Below, piece after piece: positions 1 through 7,452 of a stretch of 64,000 nucleotides of DNA; positions within the stretch are counted from its first letter, which is position 1, and each line of letters opens with the position of its first letter. The notes beneath the pieces are model-generated. The model was not told the DNA's origin and did not search any database. It was given only the letters and a program-made list of their open reading frames with translations. Location: the NCBI RefSeq assembly GCF_040219615.1, contig NZ_JAVJSE010000040.1, forward strand, positions 124,001 through 188,000, read 5' to 3'. The position numbers were made by a program, and so were the translations under genes. This DNA is from Thalassobaculum_A sp040219615. Its GTDB lineage: Bacteria > Pseudomonadota > Alphaproteobacteria > Thalassobaculales > Thalassobaculaceae.

Positions 1-1338
1 CTCCGGCACCTCGCAATCCCAGCCGAGCTCGTCGACGATCCGCCGGCGCAGCGCCTCCGACGCCGGCGGCTCGCCCTGCACCACGAAGGTCCGGCGCGGC
101 GGCCGCCGGAAGCCGGACAGCCAGGCCATGATGTCGTCGGCGTCGGCATGGGCCGACAGCAGGTGCAGGTTCGCCACCTCCGCCCGGATCTGCACCATCC
201 GGCCGTAGATCCTCACGGCCTCCGCGCCGCCGGCGATCGCCGCCCCGCGGGTGCCCTCGGCCTGGAGCCCCCCGAACACGATGGCGTTGCGCGGGTCGGA
301 GGCGAAATGCGCGAGGTGGTCGAGGATCCGCCCGCCGGTCGCGCGGCCGCTCGCCGAGACGATCACCTTCGGGGCCGGGTCCCGGTCCAGGGCCGCCGAC
401 TCCCCGGCGTCCTGCACATAGGTCGCGACGTTGCAGGCGGCCCGGCACTCCGCCGCGGTCAGGCGGTGCTCGGCCAGGTACCGGCAGAAGATCTCGGCGG
501 CGTTCAGCGCCATCGGGCTGTCCACGAACACCGGCAGGTCCGGGATCCGGCGCCGGGCCTTGAGGCGGTGCAGGTGGAACAGCAGGGTCTGCGCCCAGCC
601 GACCGCCAGCGCCGGGATCAGCACCGTGCCGCCGCGGGCGGCGGTGCGCGAGATCACCTCGGCCAGCAGTTCCTCCGGATCCTCGGCGGCGTGTCGGCGG
701 TCGCCGTAGACCGACTCCACCAGCAGGAAGTCGGTCTCCTCGACCCGGGCCGGGTCCGGCATGATCGTGCTGTTCCAGCGCCCGAGGTCGCCCGAGAACA
801 GCACGCTGCGCGCCTCCCAGGACAGCGCCGCCAGCGCCGCCCCCAGGATGTGGCCGGAGGGTCGGAACCGCAGCGTCAGGCCGCCGCCGACGTCGAACGG
901 CGCGTCGAACGGCACCGGCGCGAACCGGCGCAGCGCCGCCGCCGCGTCGGCCTCGGTGTAGAGCGGCAGCGCCGGGCGGTGCCGCGAGAACCCGTGGCGG
1001 TTGGCCAGTTCGGCGTCGCGTTCCTGTAGCCGCCCGTTGTCGCGCAGCAGGATCTCGCACAGGTCGCGGGTCGCCGGCGTGGCGTGGACCGGGCCGTCGA
1101 AGCCGTCACGGACCAGCCGCGGCAGGTAGCCCGAGTGATCCAGATGCGCGTGGGTCAGGACCACCGCGTCGACCGACCGGGGGTCGAACGGCATCGGTTC
1201 CCAGTTGTGCCGGCGCAGCGGCTTGGACCCCTGGAACAGCCCGCAGTCGACCAGGACCCGCCGGCCGGGTGCCTCCAGCAGATATTTCGAGCCGGTCACC
1301 GTTCCGGCGCCGCCGAAGAACCCGAGGCTGACCGCCAT
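1..1338 (-). CDS. MBL-fold metallo-hydrolase with beta-CASP domain, RNA-processing exonuclease type (partial)
   Basis: The protein begins with a hydrophobic strand and GGAGTVTGS, followed by the zinc-binding HAHLDH motif at residues 63-68. Further motifs are SGHILGAA, FSGDLGR and the late SAHAD-type histidine motif (LLSAHADADD). This order is that of metallo-beta-lactamases with an inserted beta-CASP domain, a family that includes bacterial RNA exo/endonucleases. The start at 1338 has a GGAGG ribosome site about seven bases upstream. The gene runs off the left edge of the window after 446 codons, with probably only a short C-terminal part missing. It is divergent from the MFS gene at 1523. 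The fold is certain; the RNA substrate is inferred from family membership. Confidence 0.9.
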   Translation of the reverse strand, partial: MAVSLGFFGGAGTVTGSKYLLEAPGRRVLVDCGLFQGSKPLRRHNWEPMPFDPRSVDAVVLTHAHLDHSGYLPRLVRDGFDGPVHATPATRDLCEILLRDNGRLQERDAELANRHGFSRHRPALPLYTEADAAAALRRFAPVPFDAPFDVGGGLTLRFRPSGHILGAALAALSWEARSVLFSGDLGRWNSTIMPDPARVEETDFLLVESVYGDRRHAAEDPEELLAEVISRTAARGGTVLIPALAVGWAQTLLFHLHRLKARRRIPDLPVFVDSPMALNAAEIFCRYLAEHRLTAAECRAACNVATYVQDAGESAALDRDPAPKVIVSASGRATGGRILDHLAHFASDPRNAIVFGGLQAEGTRGAAIAGGAEAVRIYGRMVQIRAEVANLHLLSAHADADDIMAWLSGFRRPPRRTFVVQGEPPASEALRRRIVDELGWDCEVPE

Positions 1339-1522
1339 GTACCGTCCTCCCGGCCCGATGGGTGGGGCCCGATGGGTAGGGCATCGCCCATCCTGGCCAG
1401 CCGCCGGGGGCGGGCATTGACCTGCGTCAAGCGGATCCAGGCCCCCGTTGAACTGCCCCGCGCGGCCGTGACATCCTCGCCCGAGTGCCCGGGCCAACCG
1501 GGCCGAACACCAGGAAACGCCC

Positions 1523-2767
1523 TTGACCTCCTCGCCTTCGGCCGCCGACGGCGCCCCCGCCCCGCGCTCGCATCTGTTCGCGATTCCCGACTTCCGGCGG
1601 CTGTGGCTGGCCGGGCTGACCTCGTTCGTGGTGCGCTGGCTGGAGATGCTGGCGGTCGGCGTGTTCGCCTACCAGGCCACCGGCTCGGCCTTCCTGGTGG
1701 CCATGCTGACCATGCTGCGGCTGTTGCCTATGGGGCTGTTCGGGGCGCCGCTCGGCGCCTTCGCCGAGCGCATGGAGCGGCGCAGCGCCCTGATCGTCAT
1801 CATGGCGTCGATGATGGCGACCTCGGCGGCCATCGCCGTCCTCGCCGGCCTCGACCGGCTCGAGGTCTGGCACCTGGCGGTCGCCGGCTTCCTCAACGGC
1901 CTGTGCTGGGCGGCCGACAACCCGGTCCGGCGCATGATGATCGGCGACGCGGTCGGGCCGGAGCGCATGGGCCCGGCGATGTCGCTCGACGTCGGTGCCA
2001 ACAACGCCAGCCGCATGCTGGGCCCGACCGTCGGCGGGCTGATCCTGGCGACCCTGGGGATCGCCGGGGTGTTCTGGCTGGGCGCGGCGCTGTACGCGGT
2101 CGGGCTGGTGGCGTCCCTGCGCATCGGCACCCGCAGCCGTCCGGCCGCGGCCGACGCGGTGTCGGTTCTGACCCGCATGCGCGAGGGCCTGGCCTGGGTG
2201 CGCGGCGACCGGCGGATGACCGGCGTGCTGCTGGTCACTGTGATCTTCAACGTCTTCGGCTGGCCGTCGACCAGCATGATCCCGGTGCTCGGCAAGGACG
2301 AACTGCTGCTCGGCCCGGAGGGCGTCGGCCTGCTCGCCGGCGTGGATGGGGTCGGTGCCTTCGTCGGCGCGCTGGTCATCGCCTGGCTGACGCGGCCCGA
2401 GTGGTATGCCCGCATCTATCTCGGCGGGATCTCCCTCTACCTCGCCTCGATGATCGCCTTCGCGGCGCTTCCGGCGATCGCCGGGCCGGTGCCGGAACTG
2501 GCCGCCGCCGCCCTGCTGACCTGCGGCATCGGCGGCGCCGGCTTCAGCGTGATGCAGGCGACCCTGGTCTACCTGCACTCGCCGGCCGAGATGCGCGGCC
2601 GGCTGCTCGGCCTGCTGTCGGTCTGCATCGGCGTCGGGCCGATCGGATTCTTCTACCTCGGCTTCATGGCCGAGGCGTTCGGCGCCCAGGCCGCCACCGT
2701 GGCCCTGGCCGCCCAGGGCCTGGCGGCCCTGGCGCTGACGGCGCGCTGGTGGCGGGCGGTGTTCTAG
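1523..2767 (+). CDS. MFS transporter, EntS/MFS_3-like exporter
   Basis: This 414-residue protein has about twelve hydrophobic segments. It carries an MFS signature after TM2 (GAFAERMERR) and the MFS_3-type start FAIPDFRRLWLAGL. Proteins of this group usually export small molecules such as siderophores or drugs. The best start is TTG at 1523, with AGGAAA just upstream; no ATG fits as well. Its stop shares the palindrome CTAG (2764-2767) with the stop of the convergent aminotransferase gene, so the two genes abut with no space. The substrate is unknown. Confidence 0.88.
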   Translation: MTSSPSAADGAPAPRSHLFAIPDFRRLWLAGLTSFVVRWLEMLAVGVFAYQATGSAFLVAMLTMLRLLPMGLFGAPLGAFAERMERRSALIVIMASMMATSAAIAVLAGLDRLEVWHLAVAGFLNGLCWAADNPVRRMMIGDAVGPERMGPAMSLDVGANNASRMLGPTVGGLILATLGIAGVFWLGAALYAVGLVASLRIGTRSRPAAADAVSVLTRMREGLAWVRGDRRMTGVLLVTVIFNVFGWPSTSMIPVLGKDELLLGPEGVGLLAGVDGVGAFVGALVIAWLTRPEWYARIYLGGISLYLASMIAFAALPAIAGPVPELAAAALLTCGIGGAGFSVMQATLVYLHSPAEMRGRLLGLLSVCIGVGPIGFFYLGFMAEAFGAQAATVALAAQGLAALALTARWWRAVF

Positions 2768-4053
2768 CCGGCCTTCAGCAGCTTCGCCGCCTCCGCCCAG
2801 GCGTCCATGACGTGCTTCACGTCGGCGGCGTCGTGGGCGACCGAGACGTAGTACTTGCTCTCGCCCTTCAGGATGCCGCGCTCCCGCAACAGGGCGTTGA
2901 AGCGGCGCAGCAGCCCGGCGTCGGCGGTGATGGTGGTGCGGTAGTCGGTGACGTCGCGGTCGGTGAACAGAACGTCGAACAGCGGCGGCTCGCCGACCAC
3001 GCGGACCGCGAAGCCGGCGCCGCGCAGGGTCTCCTCCAGGCCGGCCATCAGCGTCCGGCCGGTCTGGAACACCGCCTCGTAGGTGCCGGGGCGCCGCAGA
3101 ATCTCCAGGGTGGCGAGGCCGGCGGCGGCGGCCACCGGGTTGCCGCTGAGCGTGCCGATCTGCGGCGCGAATTCGTCCTCGGCCACCCCGTCCTTGTCGA
3201 AATGCACCATCAGCTCGTCGCGGCCGGCGACCGCCGCCAGCGGGAAGCCGCCGCCGACGATCTTGCCGAGCGCGCACAGGTCGGGCGTGACCCCGTAATA
3301 GGCCTGGGCGCCGCCATAGGCGAACCGGAAGCCGGTCACCACCTCGTCGAAGATCAGCGGGATGCCGAGCTCGGCGGTGACCGCGCGCAGGCCCTCCAGG
3401 AAGCCCGGGCGCGGCGGCAGCAGCCGCTGGAACGGCTCGACGATCACGCCGGCCAGCTCGTCCCGGTATTCGCGGATCAGGCCGACCGCGGTCTCCAGGT
3501 CGTTGAACGGGGCGATCAGCATCTCGTCGCGCACCTTGGCCGGAATCCCGGCGGAGTCCGGCACCGCCTGCGGGAAGTTGGCCGGTCGCTTCGGCGCCAT
3601 GCTCATCAGCGCGTAGTCGCTCATGCCGTGGAAGCCGCCCTCGAACTTCAGGATGCGGTCGCGCCTGCGGTGCGCCCGGGCGATCCGCATGGCGTAGAAC
3701 GTCGCCTCCGAGCCGGTCGACACGAACCGCACCTTGTCGGCGCAGGCGACCGCGTCGCAGATCGCCTCGGCGAGCCGGATGCCGGCGGCGTTGTTGGCGA
3801 AGAAGGTCGTGCCCTTCGGCACCTGGGCCAGCACCGCCTCGGTCACCTCGGGACGGGCGTGGCCGACGAACATCGGGCCGGAGCCCAGCAGGAAGTCGAC
3901 GTATTCGTTGCCGCTCTCGTCCCAGACCCGGCCGCCCCGGCCCTCGCGGATCACCACGTCGGCGGAGAAGTTGCCGAATGTCCCGGCCGGCAGCACCCGC
4001 CGGGCGGTTTCGATCAACGCCGTCTCCGCCTCGCTCTTCGCCGGCCCGCTCAT
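2764..4053 (-). CDS. class III PLP-dependent aminotransferase (glutamate-1-semialdehyde aminomutase-like)
   Basis: The protein has 429 residues and the layout of class III aminotransferases: GSGPMFVGHARPEV, the phosphate-binding STGSEAT, IFDEVVTGFR, and ALGKIVGGG with Lys264 as the expected Schiff-base lysine. It resembles glutamate-1-semialdehyde aminomutases, but this lineage has many members acting on other omega-amino acids or amines, and alphaproteobacteria make 5-aminolevulinate by another route. The substrate is therefore open. The start at 4053 was preferred to a longer open frame because AGAGG lies about six bases upstream and the upstream extension looks non-coding. It is divergent from the EamA gene at 4191. 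Confidence 0.92.
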   Translation of the reverse strand: MSGPAKSEAETALIETARRVLPAGTFGNFSADVVIREGRGGRVWDESGNEYVDFLLGSGPMFVGHARPEVTEAVLAQVPKGTTFFANNAAGIRLAEAICDAVACADKVRFVSTGSEATFYAMRIARAHRRRDRILKFEGGFHGMSDYALMSMAPKRPANFPQAVPDSAGIPAKVRDEMLIAPFNDLETAVGLIREYRDELAGVIVEPFQRLLPPRPGFLEGLRAVTAELGIPLIFDEVVTGFRFAYGGAQAYYGVTPDLCALGKIVGGGFPLAAVAGRDELMVHFDKDGVAEDEFAPQIGTLSGNPVAAAAGLATLEILRRPGTYEAVFQTGRTLMAGLEETLRGAGFAVRVVGEPPLFDVLFTDRDVTDYRTTITADAGLLRRFNALLRERGILKGESKYYVSVAHDAADVKHVMDAWAEAAKLLKAG

Positions 4054-4190
4054 TCCACACCTCTGGCTGTCGCTCGATTTCCGCAGGATCGCCCCGCGAC
4101 CGTAAGCCCTGGCCAAGGCCGCGGGCCGGCGGCAAGCTTCGCTCCCACCGGACCCTCCGTACAAGCCTTCAATCGACCAGAGCGCCGCCC

Positions 4191-5099
4191 ATGGAACTGT
4201 GGATCCCGATCACCATCGTCGGCGCGTTCATGCAGAACCTGCGCTCGGCGGTGCAGAAGCACCTGAAGGGCCGGCTGACCACGCTGGGCGCGGCCTATGT
4301 GCGGTTCCTGTACGCCGCCCCGTTCGCGCTGCTGTACCTGTTCGGCCTGAAGGCCGGCACCGGCCTGCCCTGGCCCGAGCCGAACCTGACCTTCCTGGCC
4401 TACTGCATCGCCGGCGGGGTGTCGCAGATCGTGTTCACCGCCCTGCTGGTCTGGCTGTTCTCGTTCCGCAACTTCGCGGTCGGCACCACCTACTCGAAGA
4501 CCGAGGTGGTGCAGGTCGCGGTCCTCGGCTTCGTGCTGCTGGGCGACACGGTCTCGCTGGTCCCGATGATCGCGATCGCCATCGCAATGGTCGGGGTGAT
4601 GGCGATGTCGGCCGGCCAGGCGCAGATCTCGGTCGGGCGGCTGCTGGCCGGGATGACCGAGAAGTCGACCCTCATCGGCCTGACCTGCGGCGCCTTCCTG
4701 GGTGCCTCGGTGGTGTTCTTCCGCGGCGCCTCGCTGTCCCTCGGCTACGAGCACGGCGCCTGGATGCCGGCGGCGTTCAGCCTGACCGTCGCGGTGGTGC
4801 TGCAGACCGTCGGCATGGGCATCTACCTGGCGGTCACCGAGCCGAGGACCCTGCGCGACGTGATCGTGCACTGGCGCTGGTCGTCGGTGGTCGGCATCGC
4901 CGGGGTGCTTGCCTCGATCGCCTGGTTCACCGCCTTCACCCTGCAGAACGCCGCCTATGTCAGGGCATTGGGCCAGATCGAGCTGGTGTTCACCTTCTTC
5001 GCGTCGGTGGTGGTGTTCCGCGAGAAGACCACCCGCGCCGAGGTGATCGGCATCCTGCTGGTGGTGGTGGCGATCCTGATGCTGGTGCTGGGCCGCTGA
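4191..5099 (+). CDS. EamA-family (DMT) transporter
   Basis: The 302-residue protein has about ten hydrophobic segments in two EamA repeats, beginning MELWIPITIVGAFMQNLRSA and with a repeat boundary near residue 150. DMT transporters export or import small metabolites; nothing here fixes the substrate. The start at 4191 is chosen because homology-like sequence begins there, while the open frame upstream (from 3978) overlaps the divergent aminotransferase gene. It may share a promoter region (4054-4190) with that gene, suggesting but not proving a common role. Confidence 0.88.
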   Translation: MELWIPITIVGAFMQNLRSAVQKHLKGRLTTLGAAYVRFLYAAPFALLYLFGLKAGTGLPWPEPNLTFLAYCIAGGVSQIVFTALLVWLFSFRNFAVGTTYSKTEVVQVAVLGFVLLGDTVSLVPMIAIAIAMVGVMAMSAGQAQISVGRLLAGMTEKSTLIGLTCGAFLGASVVFFRGASLSLGYEHGAWMPAAFSLTVAVVLQTVGMGIYLAVTEPRTLRDVIVHWRWSSVVGIAGVLASIAWFTAFTLQNAAYVRALGQIELVFTFFASVVVFREKTTRAEVIGILLVVVAILMLVLGR

Positions 5100-5114
5100 C
5101 CGGAGTCGCGGTTC

Positions 5115-5143
5115 TTTGCACCGACAGGGGTCGGCGATAGAAT
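5115..5143 (+). promoter_or_regulatory. sigma-70-type promoter for the DUF1109 gene, possibly leaderless
   Basis: TTTGCA at 5115-5120 and TAGAAT at 5138-5143 are separated by exactly 17 bases. The spacer holds the inverted repeat CCGAC-aggg-GTCGG (5121-5134). The ATG of the next gene is at 5149, only five bases after the -10 hexamer, where transcription would be expected to begin. There is no Shine-Dalgarno sequence in front of that ATG. Confidence 0.45.
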
Positions 5144-5148
5144 AGAAC

Positions 5149-5814
5149 ATGTCTAATCGACGGCGCCCTCGAATCCTGGAGAGCGCGCTGGCGGAGGGTG
5201 TCTGGGCCTTCCGCCCGCCGCCGGCAGTGGCCGTGCGCACCGCGCTGTGGTTCCTGGTCGTCGCGGTGCTGGTCTCGCTGCTGTACGCCACCGCCCATCG
5301 GGTGACCCTGAAGCCCGCCGATCCGCTGACCTCCTATCTGTGGACCGCGATGCTGGCCTCGGCGGCGACCGCGGTGCTGGCGACCCTCGCGGCGTTCGAA
5401 CTCGGCCAGCGGGAACGTTCTACATGGTGGGTGCTGCTGCCGATGCCGGCCCTGGGACTGTGGTTCGCCGCCACCGGCGTCGGCTGCGTCGATACCCTGT
5501 TCGCCCCGGACAGTTGGGGCATCGTCCGGTCCGAGGCACTGCGCTGCCTGATGTTCATCGTCGCCGTCTCGCTGCCGTTGTCGGCCGCGCTGCTGGCGCT
5601 GGTCGGCTGGGCTGCGCCGCCGCGTCCCGGGCTGGTCGGCGCGGTCGGCGGACTGGCGATCGCGGCGGCCGCCGTCAGCCTGCTGACCCTGGTCCACCCG
5701 CACAACTCGGCCCTGCTCGACATGGTGGCCCACGGTGCCGGGGTGGCCGCGGTGGTAAGCGTCAACCTGATCCTGGCGGGCCCGGCGGCGCGGCACCGGA
5801 CCGTCGACGCCTGA
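5149..5814 (+). CDS. DUF1109/NrsF-like six-helix membrane protein
   Basis: The 221-residue protein has about six membrane segments and ends with a segment preceded by HPHNSALLDMVAHG. This fits the DUF1109 (NrsF) family, whose studied members are membrane anti-sigma factors for ECF sigma factors of the SigF type. No sigma factor gene lies next to it here, so the partner would have to be elsewhere, or the role has changed. The start at 5149 is the only reasonable Met and lacks a ribosome-binding site. It lies 49 bases after the EamA gene. Confidence 0.65.
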   Translation: MSNRRRPRILESALAEGVWAFRPPPAVAVRTALWFLVVAVLVSLLYATAHRVTLKPADPLTSYLWTAMLASAATAVLATLAAFELGQRERSTWWVLLPMPALGLWFAATGVGCVDTLFAPDSWGIVRSEALRCLMFIVAVSLPLSAALLALVGWAAPPRPGLVGAVGGLAIAAAAVSLLTLVHPHNSALLDMVAHGAGVAAVVSVNLILAGPAARHRTVDA

Positions 5815-5843
5815 GCCACAGGAAATTCGTCATCGCGTGGATC

Positions 5844-5874
5844 TTGTGGCGGCCGGTCAGCACCGCGATATAAT
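5844..5874 (+). promoter_or_regulatory. weak candidate promoter ahead of the small membrane protein cluster
   Basis: A perfect TATAAT lies at 5869-5874 in otherwise GC-rich sequence, with TTGTGG at 5844-5849. The 19-base spacing is longer than usual. It points toward the cluster starting at 5985. Nothing else recognisable was seen in the 5815-5984 gap. Confidence 0.3.
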
Positions 5875-5984
5875 GATCGACTAGACGGGCCGGCCTCCAC
5901 GACGACGTTGCGTTCGCGTGCCGACCCCGCCGGAGCCGACGGTCGACGACCCGGCTGCCGGACCGAGGGAGCGGACGGACCTCC

Positions 5985-6401
5985 ATGACGGGGGCTCACG
6001 ACAGGAACCAGGGACCGGACGACGGCCGACGGCCGCGGCTAGCCGCGTTGCTGTGGCTGCTGGTCGTGCTGGCGGTCCTGCAGTGGGCGGTTCCCCCGGT
6101 CGGCCCGACACTGGCCGCTCGGCCGGCGGCGGAGGCGCTCCAAGCGGCCGGCCTGACCGCCGTCGAACGCCAGATGCCCGCCATCGAGGCTGCGGCCCCG
6201 GCCCCCTCCGTCACCTTCGAGAAACGCTCGCCCGGCAGCCGCTCGCTGCCTTCGGGCGGCGACCTGGAACTGCTGGCCGGCGGCCATCCGCCGGTCGACA
6301 TGGCCGGGCGGACCGCTGCCGGAACCGCCGCCCCGAAGCACGGCCACGGCGGCCTCGCCGGGTTCACCTGCCCGGCTCGCGCTCCCCCGCCGGCCGGATG
6401 A
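5985..6401 (+). CDS. hypothetical membrane-anchored or secreted protein
   Basis: This 138-codon frame encodes a short basic N-terminus, one strong hydrophobic segment (about residues 20-40, LAALLWLLVVLAVLQWAV), and a Pro/Ala/Gly-rich tail. Codon third positions are mostly G or C, as in the real genes around it. The hydrophobic segment followed by a soluble tail suggests an exported or anchored protein. I do not recognise a family. The ribosome site is weak (GGAG about 13 bases upstream), so the start and even the gene are uncertain. It precedes three small membrane proteins on the same strand. Confidence 0.45.
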   Translation: MTGAHDRNQGPDDGRRPRLAALLWLLVVLAVLQWAVPPVGPTLAARPAAEALQAAGLTAVERQMPAIEAAAPAPSVTFEKRSPGSRSLPSGGDLELLAGGHPPVDMAGRTAAGTAAPKHGHGGLAGFTCPARAPPPAG

Positions 6402-6552
6402 GGCCCGGCCGCGCCTGAGCGGCCCCTCCATCGTCTTCGATCCGTGCCGTCGCGCGCTGCCCACTGGCGGTCGGGCGTCGGGCACTCCGTCCGGGCCACG
6501 GCTTCCGCGTGATGCCGTTGCACACCGGGTCCGCCTGAAAGGTGTCCACCCC

Positions 6553-6876
6553 ATGTTGTCGTTCCTCGAGCATGCGGCCATCGGGGCCGTACTCATCGCC
6601 GTCGCCGCGATCGGCCTGGCCCGCGCCGCCGTCTACTTCCGCCGGACCACGTCGACCGGCGACCGGTTCTTCTCGACCTCGATGACCTCGGTCCTGCTGG
6701 TCGCGCTGACCATCGGCGGGGCGTTCTACCTGGGCCGTGCGGCCTTCGAGGCCGACGGCATCGCCGGGATCGCCGTGGCCGTGGCCGGCCTTGCCTATCT
6801 GGTCGTGGTGCCGACGGTCGCGTGGCGCGCATTCGGTCCGCGCCCCGAGGCCCTTGCCGTGCCGGTCTCCGCGTGA
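6553..6876 (+). CDS. small three-helix membrane protein, unknown function
   Basis: The 107-residue protein has three hydrophobic segments (about residues 7-25, 44-62 and 70-92) separated by a basic loop (YFRRTTSTGDRF). No family was recognised. Its last codon and stop (GCGTGA) overlap the GTG start of the next gene by four bases, so the two are likely translated together. The 6402-6552 gap upstream shows no clear promoter or hairpin. Confidence 0.6.
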   Translation: MLSFLEHAAIGAVLIAVAAIGLARAAVYFRRTTSTGDRFFSTSMTSVLLVALTIGGAFYLGRAAFEADGIAGIAVAVAGLAYLVVVPTVAWRAFGPRPEALAVPVSA

Positions 6877-7166
6877 GTCTGACGTCGGAGGCCGGCTTCC
6901 CGGCGCCGGCGGCTGCCGCGATCACCCGGCCGCCCGCCGCAATCGTCACCGCCGCAATCGTCACCGCCGTATCGGTCGGCCTGCTGGTCGCCGGCACCCT
7001 CGGGATCGTCGGGGCCGTGATCGTGGGAACGTCCCTGCACCTGCTGGGGCTCCCCGACGACTGGTCGATGGTGGCGGCCGTCGCCACCGCGGCGGCCAGC
7101 CTGGTCCCGACCGCCGCCCTCATCCGCCGGGTCTGGCGGATCGAGCGCGACGGACCGGACGCCTGA
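6873..7166 (+). CDS. small two-helix membrane protein, unknown function
   Basis: The GTG start at 6873 gives a 97-residue protein that overlaps the upstream stop by GTGA, a standard sign of translational coupling. It has a Pro/Ala-rich N-terminus, two long hydrophobic segments and a basic C-terminus (RRVWRIERDG). Residues AAIVTAAIVT come from an exact 15-base direct repeat near 6937-6966. No family was recognised. An ATG further upstream at 6822 would overlap the previous gene by 55 bases and is less likely. Confidence 0.55.
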   Translation: MSLTSEAGFPAPAAAAITRPPAAIVTAAIVTAVSVGLLVAGTLGIVGAVIVGTSLHLLGLPDDWSMVAAVATAAASLVPTAALIRRVWRIERDGPDA

Positions 7167-7185
7167 AACGGACCGGACGCCTGAA
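7151..7185 (+). repeat. 18-base tandem duplication across a stop codon
   Basis: The 17-base unit CGGACCGGACGCCTGAA occurs at 7151-7167 and again at 7169-7185, with a period of 18. It includes the stop codon of the preceding gene, so a second TGA follows 18 bases later in frame. It is probably a recent slippage or duplication event. Confidence 0.8.
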
Positions 7186-7228
7186 TACGCCATCACCCTC
7201 GTCACCCGTGCCTTGAAAGGACGCGGTT

Positions 7229-7441
7229 ATGCTTACCGGACTTGAGTTCGTCTTCGCCGTCGCCGCCATCGCCGGCGGCATCGCGATGTTCGTCGTCGCC
7301 CTGCGCCGGCGCCCGGCCCGCGGAGACATCCCCAACAGCGACACCGGCACCGTCGGGATCATGCAGGCCAACCTGTACTCCCTGACGGTGATCGGCCTGA
7401 TCTTCTTCGGCACCGCCTTCCTGGTCGACGTGTTCTCGTGA
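7229..7441 (+). CDS. small two-helix membrane protein, unknown function
   Basis: The 70-residue protein has a hydrophobic segment at about residues 5-24, a hydrophilic loop with RRRPARGDIPNSDTG, and a second hydrophobic segment at about 48-67. The ATG at 7229 has a good GAAAGGA ribosome site eight bases upstream. It is the last gene of the small membrane protein run and faces the GMC oxidoreductase gene, whose stop lies 11 bases away. No family was recognised; the well-formed ribosome site supports a real gene. Confidence 0.6.
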   Translation: MLTGLEFVFAVAAIAGGIAMFVVALRRRPARGDIPNSDTGTVGIMQANLYSLTVIGLIFFGTAFLVDVFS

Positions 7442-7452
7442 CCGTCACCCGG

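Noticed and set aside
1084..4266. A 1060-codon open frame on the plus strand, and a 902-codon frame on the minus strand over the same DNA
   Set aside because: Both cross recognisable genes on each strand, have low-complexity Arg/Gly/Ala-rich translations, no family motifs and no ribosome sites. They are a by-product of high GC.
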